Shown piece after piece: positions 25,401 through 34,681 of a stretch of DNA of 64,000 bases; the stretch's first letter is position 1; every line of letters begins with the position of its first letter. This DNA comes from Streptomyces mobaraensis (GTDB lineage: Bacteria; Actinomycetota; Actinomycetes; Streptomycetales; Streptomycetaceae). The DNA is taken from contig NZ_CP083590.1 in NCBI RefSeq assembly GCF_020099395.1, positions 6,324,001-6,388,000 on the forward strand. Direction: 5' to 3'. The notes under the pieces were generated by a model. The model was not told the DNA's origin, made no database searches, and saw nothing but the letters and a program-made list of their open reading frames with translations. The translations under genes and the position numbers were made by a program.

Positions 25401-26966
25401 GTGCCACTCGAAGTCCCCGGCGTCTCAGGCGTCCCCGGCGCCTCCGGCGCTTCCGGTGTTTCCGACGAAGAGCGCCTCGCACAGCTCGGCTACCGCCAGA
25501 CCCTCGCCCGCAGCATGAGCGGGTTCGCCAACTTCGCCGTCTCGTTCACCATCATCTCGGTGCTGTCCGGCTGCATGACCATGTACGGCTACGGGATGAC
25601 GACCGGCGGGCCCGCCATGATCACCTGGGGCTGGGTCGGGGTCGGCCTGATGACCCTGATCGTGGGGCTGGCCATGGCCGAGGTGTGCTCCTCCTACCCG
25701 ACCAGCGCCGGACTGTACTTCTGGGCCCACCGGATGGCCCCGGAGCGCAGCCGGGCGGCGTGGGCCTGGTTCACCGGCTGGTTCAACGTCCTCGGCCAGA
25801 TCGCGGTGACCGCGGGCGTCGACTTCGGCGCGGCCTCCTTCCTCAACGCCTACCTCGACCTCCAGTTCGACTTCGCGGCGACGCCCGGCCACACCATCAC
25901 CCTCTTCGGGGTCATCCTGCTGCTGCACGCCGTCCTGAACACCTTCGGCGTCCGCATCGTCGCCGTGCTCAACAGCGTCAGCGTCTGGTGGCACGTCGTC
26001 GGGGTGCTCGTCATCGTCGGCGCCCTGGCGCTCGTCCCGGACCACCACCAGTCGGCCTCCGTCGTCTTCGGCGAGTTCGTCAACCGCACCGGCTGGGACT
26101 CGGGCTTCTACGTGGGGCTGCTGTCGCTGCTGATGGCGCAGTACACCTTCACCGGCTATGACGCGTCGGCCCATATGACCGAGGAGACCAACGACGCGTC
26201 GACGGCCGGTCCGCGCGGCATCGTCCGCTCCATCTGGCTCTCCTGGATCGCCGGGTTCGTGCTGCTCGTCGGGATGACGTTCGCCATCCAGAGCTACGAC
26301 GGCTCGCTGGAGTCGACGACCGGGGTGCCGCCGGCCCAGATCCTGATGGACGCGCTCGGCGCGAGCGGCGGCAAGGCGCTGCTGCTGGTCATCATCGCCG
26401 CCCAGCTGTTCTGCGGGATGGCCTCCGTCACCGCCAACTCCCGGATGATCTACGCCTTCTCGCGCGACGGGGCGCTGCCCTTCTCCCGCGTCTGGCACCG
26501 GATCAACCCGTCGACCCGGACGCCCACCAACGCGGTGTGGCTCGCGGCCGGGGGAGCGTTCGTCCTCGGTCTGCCGTATCTGATCAACGAGACCGCCTAC
26601 GCGGCCGTGACCAGCATCGCCACCATCGGGCTGTACATCGCCTACGTCATCCCCACCTTCCTGCGGCTGCGCCTCGGCGACCGTTTCGAGCGCGGCCCCT
26701 GGCACCTGGGCCGCTGGTCGCGGCCGATCGGTGTGGTGGCCGTCGGGTGGGTGGCGCTGATCACCGTGCTGTTCATGCTGCCGCAGGTGCACCCGGTGAC
26801 CCTGGAGACCTTCAACTACGCGCCCGTGGCGGTGGCCGCGGTGCTCGGCTTCGCCGGGGTGTGGTGGCTGGTGTCGGCCCGCCGGTGGTTCCTGGACCCG
26901 CACCACCCCAAGAACGCCGTGGCGCACGCGGCGCCGCTGGCGGAACCGGGCGCGCTGCGCCCGTAG
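25401..26966 (+). CDS. APC-family amino acid permease
   Basis: 521 residues with 12 hydrophobic helices. The signature of the ACT/GabP-like subgroup is visible: LGYRQTLARSMSGFANFAVSFTIISVLSGCMTMYG near the N-terminus, then YTFTGYDASAHMTEETNDAS near residue 255 and SRDGALPFSRVWHRINPSTRTPTNA near 355. It probably imports an amino acid, gamma-aminobutyrate or a polyamine-like substrate by proton symport. GTG 25401 is supported by GAGGAAGAGG. Residues 5-20 are a Gly/Val/Ser-rich repeat (GVSGVPGASGASGVS), an odd but harmless extension. Confidence 0.88.
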   Translation: MPLEVPGVSGVPGASGASGVSDEERLAQLGYRQTLARSMSGFANFAVSFTIISVLSGCMTMYGYGMTTGGPAMITWGWVGVGLMTLIVGLAMAEVCSSYPTSAGLYFWAHRMAPERSRAAWAWFTGWFNVLGQIAVTAGVDFGAASFLNAYLDLQFDFAATPGHTITLFGVILLLHAVLNTFGVRIVAVLNSVSVWWHVVGVLVIVGALALVPDHHQSASVVFGEFVNRTGWDSGFYVGLLSLLMAQYTFTGYDASAHMTEETNDASTAGPRGIVRSIWLSWIAGFVLLVGMTFAIQSYDGSLESTTGVPPAQILMDALGASGGKALLLVIIAAQLFCGMASVTANSRMIYAFSRDGALPFSRVWHRINPSTRTPTNAVWLAAGGAFVLGLPYLINETAYAAVTSIATIGLYIAYVIPTFLRLRLGDRFERGPWHLGRWSRPIGVVAVGWVALITVLFMLPQVHPVTLETFNYAPVAVAAVLGFAGVWWLVSARRWFLDPHHPKNAVAHAAPLAEPGALRP

Positions 26967-27035
26967 CGCGCGCCGGGCGACGGGCCCGCGCACCGGCTTC
27001 CGGCCGGGCAAACCTCCCGTTGGCACCAGACGTAC

Positions 27036-27082
27036 GACAGGGGCCGCACCCCCGGCGGCCGACGCCCGGGGCGGTCCCTGTC
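27036..27082 (+). terminator. hairpin after the permease gene
   Basis: GACAGGGGCCGC (27036-27047) pairs with GCGGTCCCTGTC (27071-27082) with a single G-U type mismatch. Confidence 0.6.
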
Positions 27083-27513
27083 GCGCGTCCGCGCGCCCTC
27101 GCGAACCGGGACGCGCCCCTTGCGCGGGGAGCGGCGGTCCATGATCATTTGCTGTAGTCGGCAATGATGTGATCAATAATGCGAGAGCTGGTCCCGATCC
27201 GTACGGGCCGGGAGGCGCGGGGGGCACGGGAAGCAGGGGACGGAGGGGCGGAGAAGCGCGGAGAAGGGGCAGCGCCGGCCGGCGGCACGGGCCGCCGTGG
27301 ACGCGAGGGCACCCATGACGGCGGACAGAGACGCATCTCACGCGAACGAGTGGTTTTGAACCGCGATGAACCGCAGACCTGCTGGAGTCGAAGGGGGAGC
27401 GGCGAGCGCATGCGGACCGCGCTTCTCCGCTTGCTTCTACCATTCGAACGAACGATCAGTAGCCTCTGCTCAGACCCCTCAACACCCCTGCGATGAGCTG
27501 GAGAGACAGAGTG
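27083..27513. other. AT-richer intergenic region
   Basis: The stretch 27137-27182 is unusually AT-rich for this genome (TGATCATTTGC and GCAATGATGTGATCA). It holds a loose inverted repeat with TGATCA at both ends, a plausible regulator site or promoter. An ORF starting at ATG 27179 is low-complexity and not believed. No RNA gene recognised. Confidence 0.35.
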
Positions 27514-28452
27514 ATGGAGCGTCCTTGCCGGGCCCCTTCGGGCATCGACCTGTCCGTGCCGAGCGTGTCCCGCATCTACGACTACTACCTGGGCGGCTCG
27601 CACAACTTCGAGGTCGACCGGGAGGCCGGACGGCGCGCCATCGAGGCGTTCCCGGACATGCCGAAGATCATGCAGGCCAACCGCGCGTTCATGCGGCGCG
27701 CCGTGCGCCACGCGATCGAGCGGGGCGTCAACCGGTTCCTGGACATCGGCTCCGGCATCCCCACCTTCGGCAGCGTCCATGAGATCGCCCGGGCCGCCGA
27801 CCCCGAGGCCCGCGTCGTCTACGTGGACCACGACCCGGTCGCCGTCGCGCACAGCCGCACGGTGCTGGAGGGGAACGACCGGGCCGGGGTCGTCGCCGCC
27901 GACCTGCGCTCGCCCGAGGCCATCCTGCGCAGCCCGGAGGTCACCCGCCTGCTCGCCCCGGGGCGGCCCGTCGCCCTGCTCCTCGTCGCCGTGCTGCACT
28001 TCGTACCGGACGAGGACGACCCCTGGGCGGCGGTGGCCCGGCTGCGCGACGCGCTCGCGCCGGGCAGCCTCCTGATCCTGACCCACGCCGCGACGGAGGG
28101 CGGGCCGATGAAACCCGAGGAGGGCGAGAAGGTGGAGAGCGTCTACCGCACCATCGGCTCACCGCTGTGCACCCGTTCGCGCCGTGACGTGGCCCGGTTC
28201 TTCGAGGGCTTCTCCCTGGTGGAGCCCGGGCTGGTGCCCATGCCCACCTGGCGTCCGGAGCCCCGGGAGGACCCGGAGGGCGAGCCGGAGGCACGCGGCG
28301 TACTCGGCGGGCCCGAGACGCGCGGTGCCCAGGGCGAACCGGAGACGCGCGGCGCCGGGAAAACCGGGGCCGCCGCGGATCCGGACCACGCCGCCGACCC
28401 CGTCTTCACGGCAGGGTTCGCCGGAGTGGCCGGTGTGGGGCGCAAGCCGTGA
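27514..28452 (+). CDS. SAM-dependent methyltransferase, DUF574 family
   Basis: 312 residues. The family signature is clear: SVSRIYDYYLGGSHNFEVDRE at the start, then RFLDIGSGIPTFGSVHEIA as the SAM-binding motif I, VVYVDHDPVAVAHS as motif II and LLVAVLHFVPDEDDP. DUF574 proteins are greatly expanded in Streptomyces. Some lie downstream of conservon or regulatory genes, and their substrates are unknown. The start is ATG 27514 with GGAGAG ten bases upstream; ATG 27493 is the alternative. The C-terminal about 60 residues are a Glu/Gly/Arg-rich linker with GxPETRGA repeats. The stop overlaps the c-di-GMP gene by GTGA, implying coupled synthesis. Confidence 0.88.
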   Translation: MERPCRAPSGIDLSVPSVSRIYDYYLGGSHNFEVDREAGRRAIEAFPDMPKIMQANRAFMRRAVRHAIERGVNRFLDIGSGIPTFGSVHEIARAADPEARVVYVDHDPVAVAHSRTVLEGNDRAGVVAADLRSPEAILRSPEVTRLLAPGRPVALLLVAVLHFVPDEDDPWAAVARLRDALAPGSLLILTHAATEGGPMKPEEGEKVESVYRTIGSPLCTRSRRDVARFFEGFSLVEPGLVPMPTWRPEPREDPEGEPEARGVLGGPETRGAQGEPETRGAGKTGAAADPDHAADPVFTAGFAGVAGVGRKP

Positions 28453-30671
28453 CCGGCACCTCGAACGGCCGCACCCTGCACGGCACCGCCGAGCCGCTCC
28501 CGTACCCCGCCCCGTACCCCACCGGCGACAGCGCGGTGCAGGACGAGCGGCTGCGGCGGTTCGCCGCGCTGTGGAGCCGGGCCGTCCACCCGGCCGCGTC
28601 CACCCCGCTGACCCGTGCCGAGTTCGAGCGCTTCCTGGTCCCGCTGGCCGCCCGGCTCCGTGACGCGCTGCACGCCCGGACGTTCGACCCCGCCCCCGGT
28701 ACCGAGGTCGGCGCCGCCCTGGTCCGCGGCCACTGCACCGACCCCGCCACCCTCCCGCTGGTCCTCGGCGCCGTCGACGCCTATCTGCTGCTCTACTGCC
28801 CGCCGGACGACGCCGTCCCCGCCGACGAGTGCCGCGCCCGCTGCACCCGGCTCCAGCACGCCCTCGCCGCCGGCTTCGCCGCCGAGCTCCGCGAACGCGC
28901 CCTCGCCGAGCAGGAGGCCATCTCCCGTGCCGCCCTCGCCGCCCGGGCCGAGACCGAACAGGCCCTGCACACCAGCGAGGAGCGGTTCCGCGCGGTCTTC
29001 GAGGGCGCGGCCATCGGGGTCGGCATCGCCGACGTCGACGGGCACATCACCGACGTCAACGAGGCGCTCTGCCGGATGTTCGGCAGCATCGACCGCCCGG
29101 TGGCCGGACGCAACGTCGGCGAGCTCGTCCACCCCGACGACTCGCCCGAGGTCTGGGGCCTCTACGCCGAGCTGGTCCGCGGCGACCGCGACCACTACCG
29201 CGTCGAGAAGCCGTACTACCGCGGCGACGGCAGCGTCCTCTGGACCGATCTGACGGTCTCCCTGCTGCGCGACGCCACCGGCCGCCCCCAGTACCAGCTC
29301 GCGCTCATGGAGGACATCACCGAGCGCCGCGAGCTGCACGAGCGCCTCCGCCACCAGGCCACCCACGACGACCTCACCGGCCTGCCCAACCGCACCCTCT
29401 TCTTCGAACGCCTCGACCGCACCCTGGACCCCAGCGGTCCCCTGGGCCCCGACAGCCACTTCGGCCTCTGCTACCTCGACCTGGACGGCTTCAAGGCCGT
29501 CAACGACAGCCTCGGCCACGCCGTCGGCGACCAGCTCCTCGTCGCCGTCGCCGAGCGGCTGCGCGCCTGCGCCTCCGGGCCCGACGAACTGGTGGCCCGG
29601 CTGGGCGGCGACGAGTTCGTGGCCCTCACCACCGGCCCCACCGCCCAGCGCGACGTCACCGCCCTCGCCCGCCGGATGCTCGCCGCCCTCGCCGACCCCG
29701 TCCACCTCGACGGCCGCCACCTGTGCGTCCGCGCCAGCATCGGCATCGTCACCGGCCGCCCCGGCGAGGCGGACGCCGCCGAGGTGCTGCGCAGCGCCGA
29801 CATCACCATGTACCGGGCCAAGGCCGCCGGCGGCAACCGCTACGAGCTCGCCGACGCCGACTCCGACGCCCGGGTCATCGCCCGGCACGATCTCACCAAC
29901 TGCCTGCCCGGCGCCCTGGAGAACGGCGAGTTCTTCATCGAGTACCAGCCGCTGGTCCGGCTCTCCGACGGCACCGTGCGCGGCGCCGAGGCGCTCGTCC
30001 GCTGGCTGCACCCGGTGCACGGGGTGCTCGGCCCGGACCAGTTCATCCCGCTCGCCGAGAGCACCGGACTGATCGTCCCGCTCGGCCGCTGGGTCCTGGA
30101 GGAGGCGGCCCGGCAGGCCCGCGCCTGGCGCAGCGACGGCCGCTGCCGGGTGCCGCTCCGGGTCAACGTCAACCTCTCGCCCTCGCAGCTGCGTTACCCC
30201 GCGCTCGTCGCCGAGACCATCGCCGTCCTCGACAACGCCGGCCTCGACCCGTCGGCGCTCTGCCTGGAGGTCACCGAGAACGCCCTCATCGGCGCCGACG
30301 AGGAGCAGCTCCGCCCGCTGCGGCAACTCGCCGACCTGGGCGTGGACATCGCCCTCGACGACTTCGGCACCGGCTACTCCAACCTGTCCTACCTGCGCCG
30401 GCTGCCGGTCAGCACGCTCAAGCTCGACCGCTCCTTCACCCGCGGCATGCAGCGCGCGCCCGCCGACCCCGTCGACGTGAAGATCGTCGAGGGGATCGTC
30501 TCGCTCGCCCACACCCTGGACCTGTCGGTGACGGTGGAGGGCGTGGAGACCGGTACCCAGGCGGACCACCTGCGGATACTGGGCTGTGAGACGGCGCAGG
30601 GCTGGTACTACGCCCGGCCGGGCCCGCCGGAGCGGCTGCACAAGCTCTCGCTGGCGGACGCCGCGTCCTGA
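28449..30671 (+). CDS. PAS-GGDEF-EAL cyclic di-GMP turnover protein
   Basis: 740 residues. Residues 1-165 are helical with no named domain. A PAS domain (about 175-290) starts RFRAVFEGAAIGVGIADVDGHITDVN. The GGDEF domain (about 297-455) has an intact active site, LGGDEFVALT, near residue 385. The EAL domain (about 470-725) has AEALVRW, the metal ligands EVTENALI and DDFGTGYSNLSYL, and KLDRSF. Both catalytic signatures are intact, so it may make as well as degrade c-di-GMP. Its architecture matches Streptomyces developmental regulators of the CdgA/RmdA type. There is no membrane segment. Its GTG start overlaps the upstream methyltransferase stop, an unusual pairing. Confidence 0.93.
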   Translation: MTGTSNGRTLHGTAEPLPYPAPYPTGDSAVQDERLRRFAALWSRAVHPAASTPLTRAEFERFLVPLAARLRDALHARTFDPAPGTEVGAALVRGHCTDPATLPLVLGAVDAYLLLYCPPDDAVPADECRARCTRLQHALAAGFAAELRERALAEQEAISRAALAARAETEQALHTSEERFRAVFEGAAIGVGIADVDGHITDVNEALCRMFGSIDRPVAGRNVGELVHPDDSPEVWGLYAELVRGDRDHYRVEKPYYRGDGSVLWTDLTVSLLRDATGRPQYQLALMEDITERRELHERLRHQATHDDLTGLPNRTLFFERLDRTLDPSGPLGPDSHFGLCYLDLDGFKAVNDSLGHAVGDQLLVAVAERLRACASGPDELVARLGGDEFVALTTGPTAQRDVTALARRMLAALADPVHLDGRHLCVRASIGIVTGRPGEADAAEVLRSADITMYRAKAAGGNRYELADADSDARVIARHDLTNCLPGALENGEFFIEYQPLVRLSDGTVRGAEALVRWLHPVHGVLGPDQFIPLAESTGLIVPLGRWVLEEAARQARAWRSDGRCRVPLRVNVNLSPSQLRYPALVAETIAVLDNAGLDPSALCLEVTENALIGADEEQLRPLRQLADLGVDIALDDFGTGYSNLSYLRRLPVSTLKLDRSFTRGMQRAPADPVDVKIVEGIVSLAHTLDLSVTVEGVETGTQADHLRILGCETAQGWYYARPGPPERLHKLSLADAAS

Positions 30672-30680
30672 TCCGGCCGT

Positions 30681-31157
30681 TCAGCCCGTCACCTGATCCC
30701 CGTCCCGGGAGCCGCCGGTACCCGGCCGGCCGCCGGTACCCGGCCGGCCGCCGGTACCCGGGCCGAGCAGCCGCGCCTCCGCGTCCGTCAGCAGCCGCGA
30801 GCGGATCAGGAAGCGGACGCCCTCCGGGGCCTCCAGGGAGAAGCCGCTTCCGCGCCCCGGCACCACGTCCACGGTGAGGTGGGTGTGGCGCCAGCGCTCG
30901 AACTGGTCCGCCGCCATCCAGAAGCCGACGGGCTCGGCCACCCCCTCGACGGCCAGCTCGGCGAGGAGCACGTCACTGCCGCCGGTGCGGAACTCGCCCC
31001 GCGGATAGCACATCGGCGAACTGCCGTCGCAGCAGCCGCCGGACTGGTGGAACATCAGCGGCCCGTGCTTGCGGCGCAGCCGCCGGAGCAGCCGGGCCGC
31101 CGCCGGGGCGAGGGCGACGCGTCCGGGGGAGTCAGGCTGCGGTCGGGTCGGGGTCAC
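30681..31157 (-). CDS. DUF779 domain-containing protein
   Basis: 158 residues. The family core is KHGPLMFHQSGGCCDGSSPMCYPRGEFRTGGSDVLLAE, rich in Cys and likely metal-binding. DUF779 genes usually sit next to an aldehyde dehydrogenase; none is here. GTG 31157 has GAGGAGGG upstream and removes a spurious 87-residue extension. The C-terminus ends in three copies of GTGGRP encoded by an 18-bp tandem repeat. Function unknown. Confidence 0.8.
   Translation of the reverse strand: MTPTRPQPDSPGRVALAPAAARLLRRLRRKHGPLMFHQSGGCCDGSSPMCYPRGEFRTGGSDVLLAELAVEGVAEPVGFWMAADQFERWRHTHLTVDVVPGRGSGFSLEAPEGVRFLIRSRLLTDAEARLLGPGTGGRPGTGGRPGTGGSRDGDQVTG
30712..30761. repeat. 18-bp tandem repeat in the DUF779 gene
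   Basis: CCGCCGGTACCCGGCCGG is present at 30712-30729 and 30730-30747, with a 14-bp third partial copy to 30761. It encodes a Gly/Thr/Arg/Pro tail and is a likely slippage hot spot. Confidence 0.85.
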
Positions 31158-31473
31158 GGGTGCCCTCCTCGAACGTCCATTTACGCAGGCGTATATCCGT
31201 TCCACGGGGCCCCAGCCTGCCCGGGTCCCGACGCTGATCGCCAGAGGCCCGTCGGCCGCACCGGGACGGGTCCCGCGAACCATCCGGCACAGCCGCTCCC
31301 CCCGCCGCAAGTGCGCCGAACGCGACGGGAATCCACCGGATCCGGCCAGCTCCGCCGCTCCGCCGTCAAGGACCCGCACGGTTCGCTCGAATGGACCCGG
31401 AGGAGTCCTTCCGTTCACCCATCGTTTCCCTGGAGTTGTGCGACCGGCACAGCCGCATAGGGAGGAAGAAGCC

Positions 31474-32103
31474 GTGGAACCCGTGCGTGACCTCGCCGCC
31501 CACCTGGGTCTCGACCTGCTCGCGGTATGTCTGCTGACCTTCGCGATCTACCATCCGCGACACCGGCGGCGGGACCTCGTCCCCGCCTATCTCGCCCTGA
31601 ACGTCGCCCTGTTCTCCGTCGTGGCGGCGCTCGCCGAGGTGGGTGCCAAGGGCGGCACCGCGCTCGGCTTCGGCCTGTTCGGCGTGCTCTCCATCATCCG
31701 GCTGCGCTCCGACGCCGTACAGCACGAGGAGGTCGCCTACTACTTCAGCACCCTCGTCCTCGGCCTGCTCTGCGGCCTGCCGCACCTCGGCCTGGGCTAC
31801 GCGGCCACGCTGAGCGCCGTCCTCCTGCTGGTCGTCTACGTCGCCGACCACCCGCGGCTGCTCACCCGCGCCCGCCGCAGCGTCGTCACCCTCGACGTCG
31901 TCCTCACCGACCCCGCCGCCCTCCGTGCCGAACTCGCTCACCGCCTCGGCGAACCGCTGCACTGGACCGTCACCGAGATCGACTACGTCCGCGACCTCAT
32001 GGTCGTCGACGTCCGCTACCGCGAGTTCCGGCCCGGCACCGCCCAACAGGCCCCTGCCGCCCGTCCGTCGGTGCGCGACGCCCGCGCCTGGGAGGCCGCG
32101 TGA
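31474..32103 (+). CDS. DUF4956 membrane protein
   Basis: 209 residues. Four hydrophobic helices lie within residues 10-130 (LLAVCLLTFAIY; VPAYLALNVALFSVVAALAEV; GFGLFGVLSIIRLRSD; LVLGLLCGLPHLGLGYAATLSAVLLLVVYVA). The C-terminus is a soluble domain. The GLFGVLSIIRLRSD and ISQEEVAYYF-like (HEEVAYYFSTL) segments are the family markers. DUF4956 proteins are regularly paired with VTC-domain proteins, as here, where the next gene overlaps by GTGA. GTG 31474 is preceded by GGAGGAAG. Confidence 0.85.
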   Translation: MEPVRDLAAHLGLDLLAVCLLTFAIYHPRHRRRDLVPAYLALNVALFSVVAALAEVGAKGGTALGFGLFGVLSIIRLRSDAVQHEEVAYYFSTLVLGLLCGLPHLGLGYAATLSAVLLLVVYVADHPRLLTRARRSVVTLDVVLTDPAALRAELAHRLGEPLHWTVTEIDYVRDLMVVDVRYREFRPGTAQQAPAARPSVRDARAWEAA

Positions 32104-32966
32104 GCACCGCCGCCCCGGCCCCCGCCGTCCCCAGCCCGACGCCGCACCCCCTGGAACGCGTCGTCGGCGCCGCCCGGCCCGTCTCCCTCGACGAGGTCAA
32201 CGCGCGCTCCGGCCTGCTCACCCGCTTCGACCGCGGCTACCTGGTGCCCGCCCGGCTGCTCACCGACCTCGTCGCCCTCCTCACCGCCCCGCACCGGCCC
32301 GGCGGCGCCTACCGCGTCCTCGCCATCGACGGCAGACGGGTCTTCCACTACCACTCCGTCTACTACGACACCCCCGGCCTGCGCTCCTTCCACGAGCACC
32401 GGCAGGGCCGCCGGCAACGCTTCAAGATCCGCGAACGCGTCTACCGGGACAGCGGAGAGCGGCAGTTCGAGCTCAAGCTCAAGGGCGGCCGGGGCGACAC
32501 CGTCAAACACCGGCTCCCGCTCACCGCCGGCGCCGGCCCGCTCGACCCGGCGTACCGCGCCTGGCTCGACACCACCCTGCGCACCGCCTACGGCATCACC
32601 GCACCGCCGGACCTCACCCCCTCGGTCACCACCGACTACCTGCGCGCCACCCTGGTGGCCGACGGCGAACGCGTCACCTGCGACGCCGGGCTCGTCTGCG
32701 CCGACCGCCGGACCGGCGCCACCGTGCGCTGCGCCCCCGGCCTCGTCCTCGTCGAGACCAAGGGCACCGGCCGGCTGACCGACGCCGACCGGCTGCTGCA
32801 CGCCCACGGCGTCCGGCCCGCCGTCTTCACCAAGTACTGCGGCGCCCTCGCCGCGCTCCACCCCGCCCTGCCCGGCAACCGCTGGCGCCGCGCCGCCGCC
32901 CTCGCCTTCCCGGCGGCGGGCGGCGGGGTGATCGGCGCGGCCGGCGGTGGTAGGAAGGCCCCATGA
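32100..32966 (+). CDS. VTC-domain (polyphosphate polymerase-like) protein
   Basis: 288 residues. This is a tunnel-fold VTC/TTM domain with basic and acidic residues of the triphosphate tunnel: LTRFDRGYLVP, VYYDTPGLRSFHEHRQGRRQRFKIRERVY, RQFELKLKGGRGDTVKHR, LVLVETKGTGRLTDAD and FTKYCGA. In yeast Vtc4 this domain makes polyphosphate from ATP. Bacterial DUF4956-VTC pairs often accompany CotH-like kinases. It is translationally coupled to the DUF4956 gene, so a membrane-tethered complex is likely. It overlaps the next (frameshifted) methyltransferase start by 4 bp. Confidence 0.85.
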   Translation: MSTAAPAPAVPSPTPHPLERVVGAARPVSLDEVNARSGLLTRFDRGYLVPARLLTDLVALLTAPHRPGGAYRVLAIDGRRVFHYHSVYYDTPGLRSFHEHRQGRRQRFKIRERVYRDSGERQFELKLKGGRGDTVKHRLPLTAGAGPLDPAYRAWLDTTLRTAYGITAPPDLTPSVTTDYLRATLVADGERVTCDAGLVCADRRTGATVRCAPGLVLVETKGTGRLTDADRLLHAHGVRPAVFTKYCGALAALHPALPGNRWRRAAALAFPAAGGGVIGAAGGGRKAP

Positions 32967-33851
32967 CGGCAGACGACCGCACGACCGCGTCCGGCGCACG
33001 GCCTCCTGGCGAACGGCCGCCCGGCATCGAGGAGATGCTCCGCGCCAACGAGCGCAACTGGGACGCCCGCCCCCCCCGTCCACGTCGCCAGCGACTTCTA
33101 CGGACTGGACGGCTCCCGGACCGCCGAGGACTGGTTCGCCCCCTTCGAGTGGACCGACCTCGGCGACCTCGCCGGCCGCGACGTCCTTCACCTCCAGTGC
33201 CACCTCGGCACCGAGACCCACGCCTTCGCCGACCGGGGCGCCCGCACCGTCGGCCTGGACTTCTCCGCGGCCGCCGTGGAGGAGGCCCGCCGGCTCGCCG
33301 CCGGGCGCGGACGGGACGTCGAGTACGTCCGGGCCGACGTCCACCGGGCCGTCGAGGCGCTCGGCGGACGGCGGTTCGACGTCGTCTACACCGGCAAGGG
33401 CGCGCTCTGCTACCTCCCCGACCTGCCGGCCTGGGCGGACGTGGTCGCCCGGCTGCTCCGGCCCGGCGGCGTCCTGTACCTGGTGGAGTTCCACCCGCTG
33501 CTCAACGCCCTCGGGCCGGTCCCGGCGCCCGGCGAGGAGGGGCTGCTGCTGCGCCACGACTACCTGGAGGGCCGGGGGCCGATCCGCGGCGACAACCCCC
33601 GGACGTACACCGACGGCCCCCCGCTCCGGGAGGCCGTGACCAGCTACGAGTGGCGGCACGGGCTCGGGGAGACGGTCGGGGCCGTCCTCGGGGCCGGGCT
33701 GGAGCTCGAAGTGCTGCGCGAGACCGAGCTGTTGCCCTGGCCGCGGCTGCCCGGCATGGTCCGGGACCCGGGCGGCTGGTGGCGGCTGCCGGACGCGGAG
33801 CCCCGGGTGCCGCATATGTTCGCGCTGCGGGCGCGGCGCCGGGCGGGCTGA
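32963..33851 (+). pseudogene. class I SAM-dependent methyltransferase, frameshifted in a C8 run
   Basis: The ATG frame reads to NERNWDARPP and is then lost. The rest of the protein (VHVASDFYGLDG, DVLHLQCHLGTETHAFADRGARTVGLDF as SAM motif I, KGALCYLPDLPAW, VEFHPLL, PHMFALRARRR) continues in the next frame. The break falls in eight C residues at 33070-33077; seven would give one continuous protein of about 295 residues. This is either a recent mutation, a phase-variable switch or a base-calling error. Apart from this, the sequence is intact with good codon bias. The start overlaps the VTC gene by ATGA. Substrate unknown. Confidence 0.8.
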
Positions 33852-33894
33852 GGCCACGGGCCGCCCGCCGGACGTCAGGACGCGTCGGGGCGCG

Positions 33895-34662
33895 TCAGGG
33901 CGCGTCGGGGTCTTCGCCCTCGTCGGCCTGCTCCGGGGGCTGGGCCGGCTGCGCCGGTGGTGCCGGTTCGGCCGGCTTCCCGGCCGGCGACGGGGCGGCG
34001 GGGGCGCCGGACGTCCCGGTGAGGTAGGCGGACACCACCACGTTGGCGGTGTACTCGTGCCGCTCGCGGTCGTACTCGCCGCCGCAGGTGACGAGGCGCA
34101 GCTCGGCGCGCTTCGGGTCCTTGGGCCCGTACGCCTTGTCGGCGTCGAAGTGGTCCCGGGGGACGACGGCGACGTCCTCGACGGTGAACTCGGCGGTGCT
34201 GCCGTCCTTGCGGACGACGTTCACCTTCAGCCCCGGCTTCGCGCTGCTCAGTTCGTAGAAGACGCCCCGCGAGGTCTTGGTGTCGACGTGCCCGACGAGC
34301 ACGGCGGCCCCGACGGCACCGGGCGCCGGCCCGTCCTTGTACCAGGCGACGGTGTTGGGCCGGTCGTACGAGGGGGCCTCGACCCCGCCCTGGGGGTCGA
34401 GGCCGTGCCCTTCGACGGGGGCCCGCAGACCCATGGCCTTGATGGCCAGGGTCTGCGGGGCCGCTACCGGCAGCGGTGAGTGCGCCGGGAGCAGGCCATG
34501 CGCGGGAGGGCGGCCGGAGGGCTTGACGTCACCGGTGACCGGAGCCGTGGATATCGGCTCCTCGGCGATGTCATGGCCCCATAGCCAGAGGGCCAGCAGC
34601 AGTGCTACCCAGGCCGCCCCTGTCAGCAGGCGGCCGAAACCACCTGTGCGCTTTTCTGACAT
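33895..34662 (-). CDS. class F sortase
   Basis: 255 residues. One N-terminal membrane helix (about 12-28) is followed by an extracytoplasmic sortase domain. The catalytic triad is visible: His in VLVGHVDTK (near 120), Cys in LRLVTCGGEYDRE (near 195) and Arg in DRERHEY. The C-terminus is a Pro/Ala/Gly tail of about 40 residues (PAEPAPPAQPAQPP), unusual but common in Streptomyces class F members. It lies 19 bp downstream of a repeat-rich secreted protein with C-terminal membrane anchor, its most likely substrate or partner. Class F enzymes are accessory or housekeeping transpeptidases of actinobacteria. Confidence 0.9.
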   Translation of the reverse strand: MSEKRTGGFGRLLTGAAWVALLLALWLWGHDIAEEPISTAPVTGDVKPSGRPPAHGLLPAHSPLPVAAPQTLAIKAMGLRAPVEGHGLDPQGGVEAPSYDRPNTVAWYKDGPAPGAVGAAVLVGHVDTKTSRGVFYELSSAKPGLKVNVVRKDGSTAEFTVEDVAVVPRDHFDADKAYGPKDPKRAELRLVTCGGEYDRERHEYTANVVVSAYLTGTSGAPAAPSPAGKPAEPAPPAQPAQPPEQADEGEDPDAP

Positions 34663-34681
34663 GTCTCCGGTCCGCTCCCTG

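Noticed and set aside
27179..27496. 105-codon ORF upstream of the DUF574 gene
   Set aside because: No ribosome-binding site and no codon bias; the sequence is Gly/Arg low-complexity.
31069..31473. N-terminal extension of the DUF4956 protein
   Set aside because: Overlaps the DUF779 gene and its promoter. GTG 31474 has a strong GGAGGAAG and starts at the first helix.
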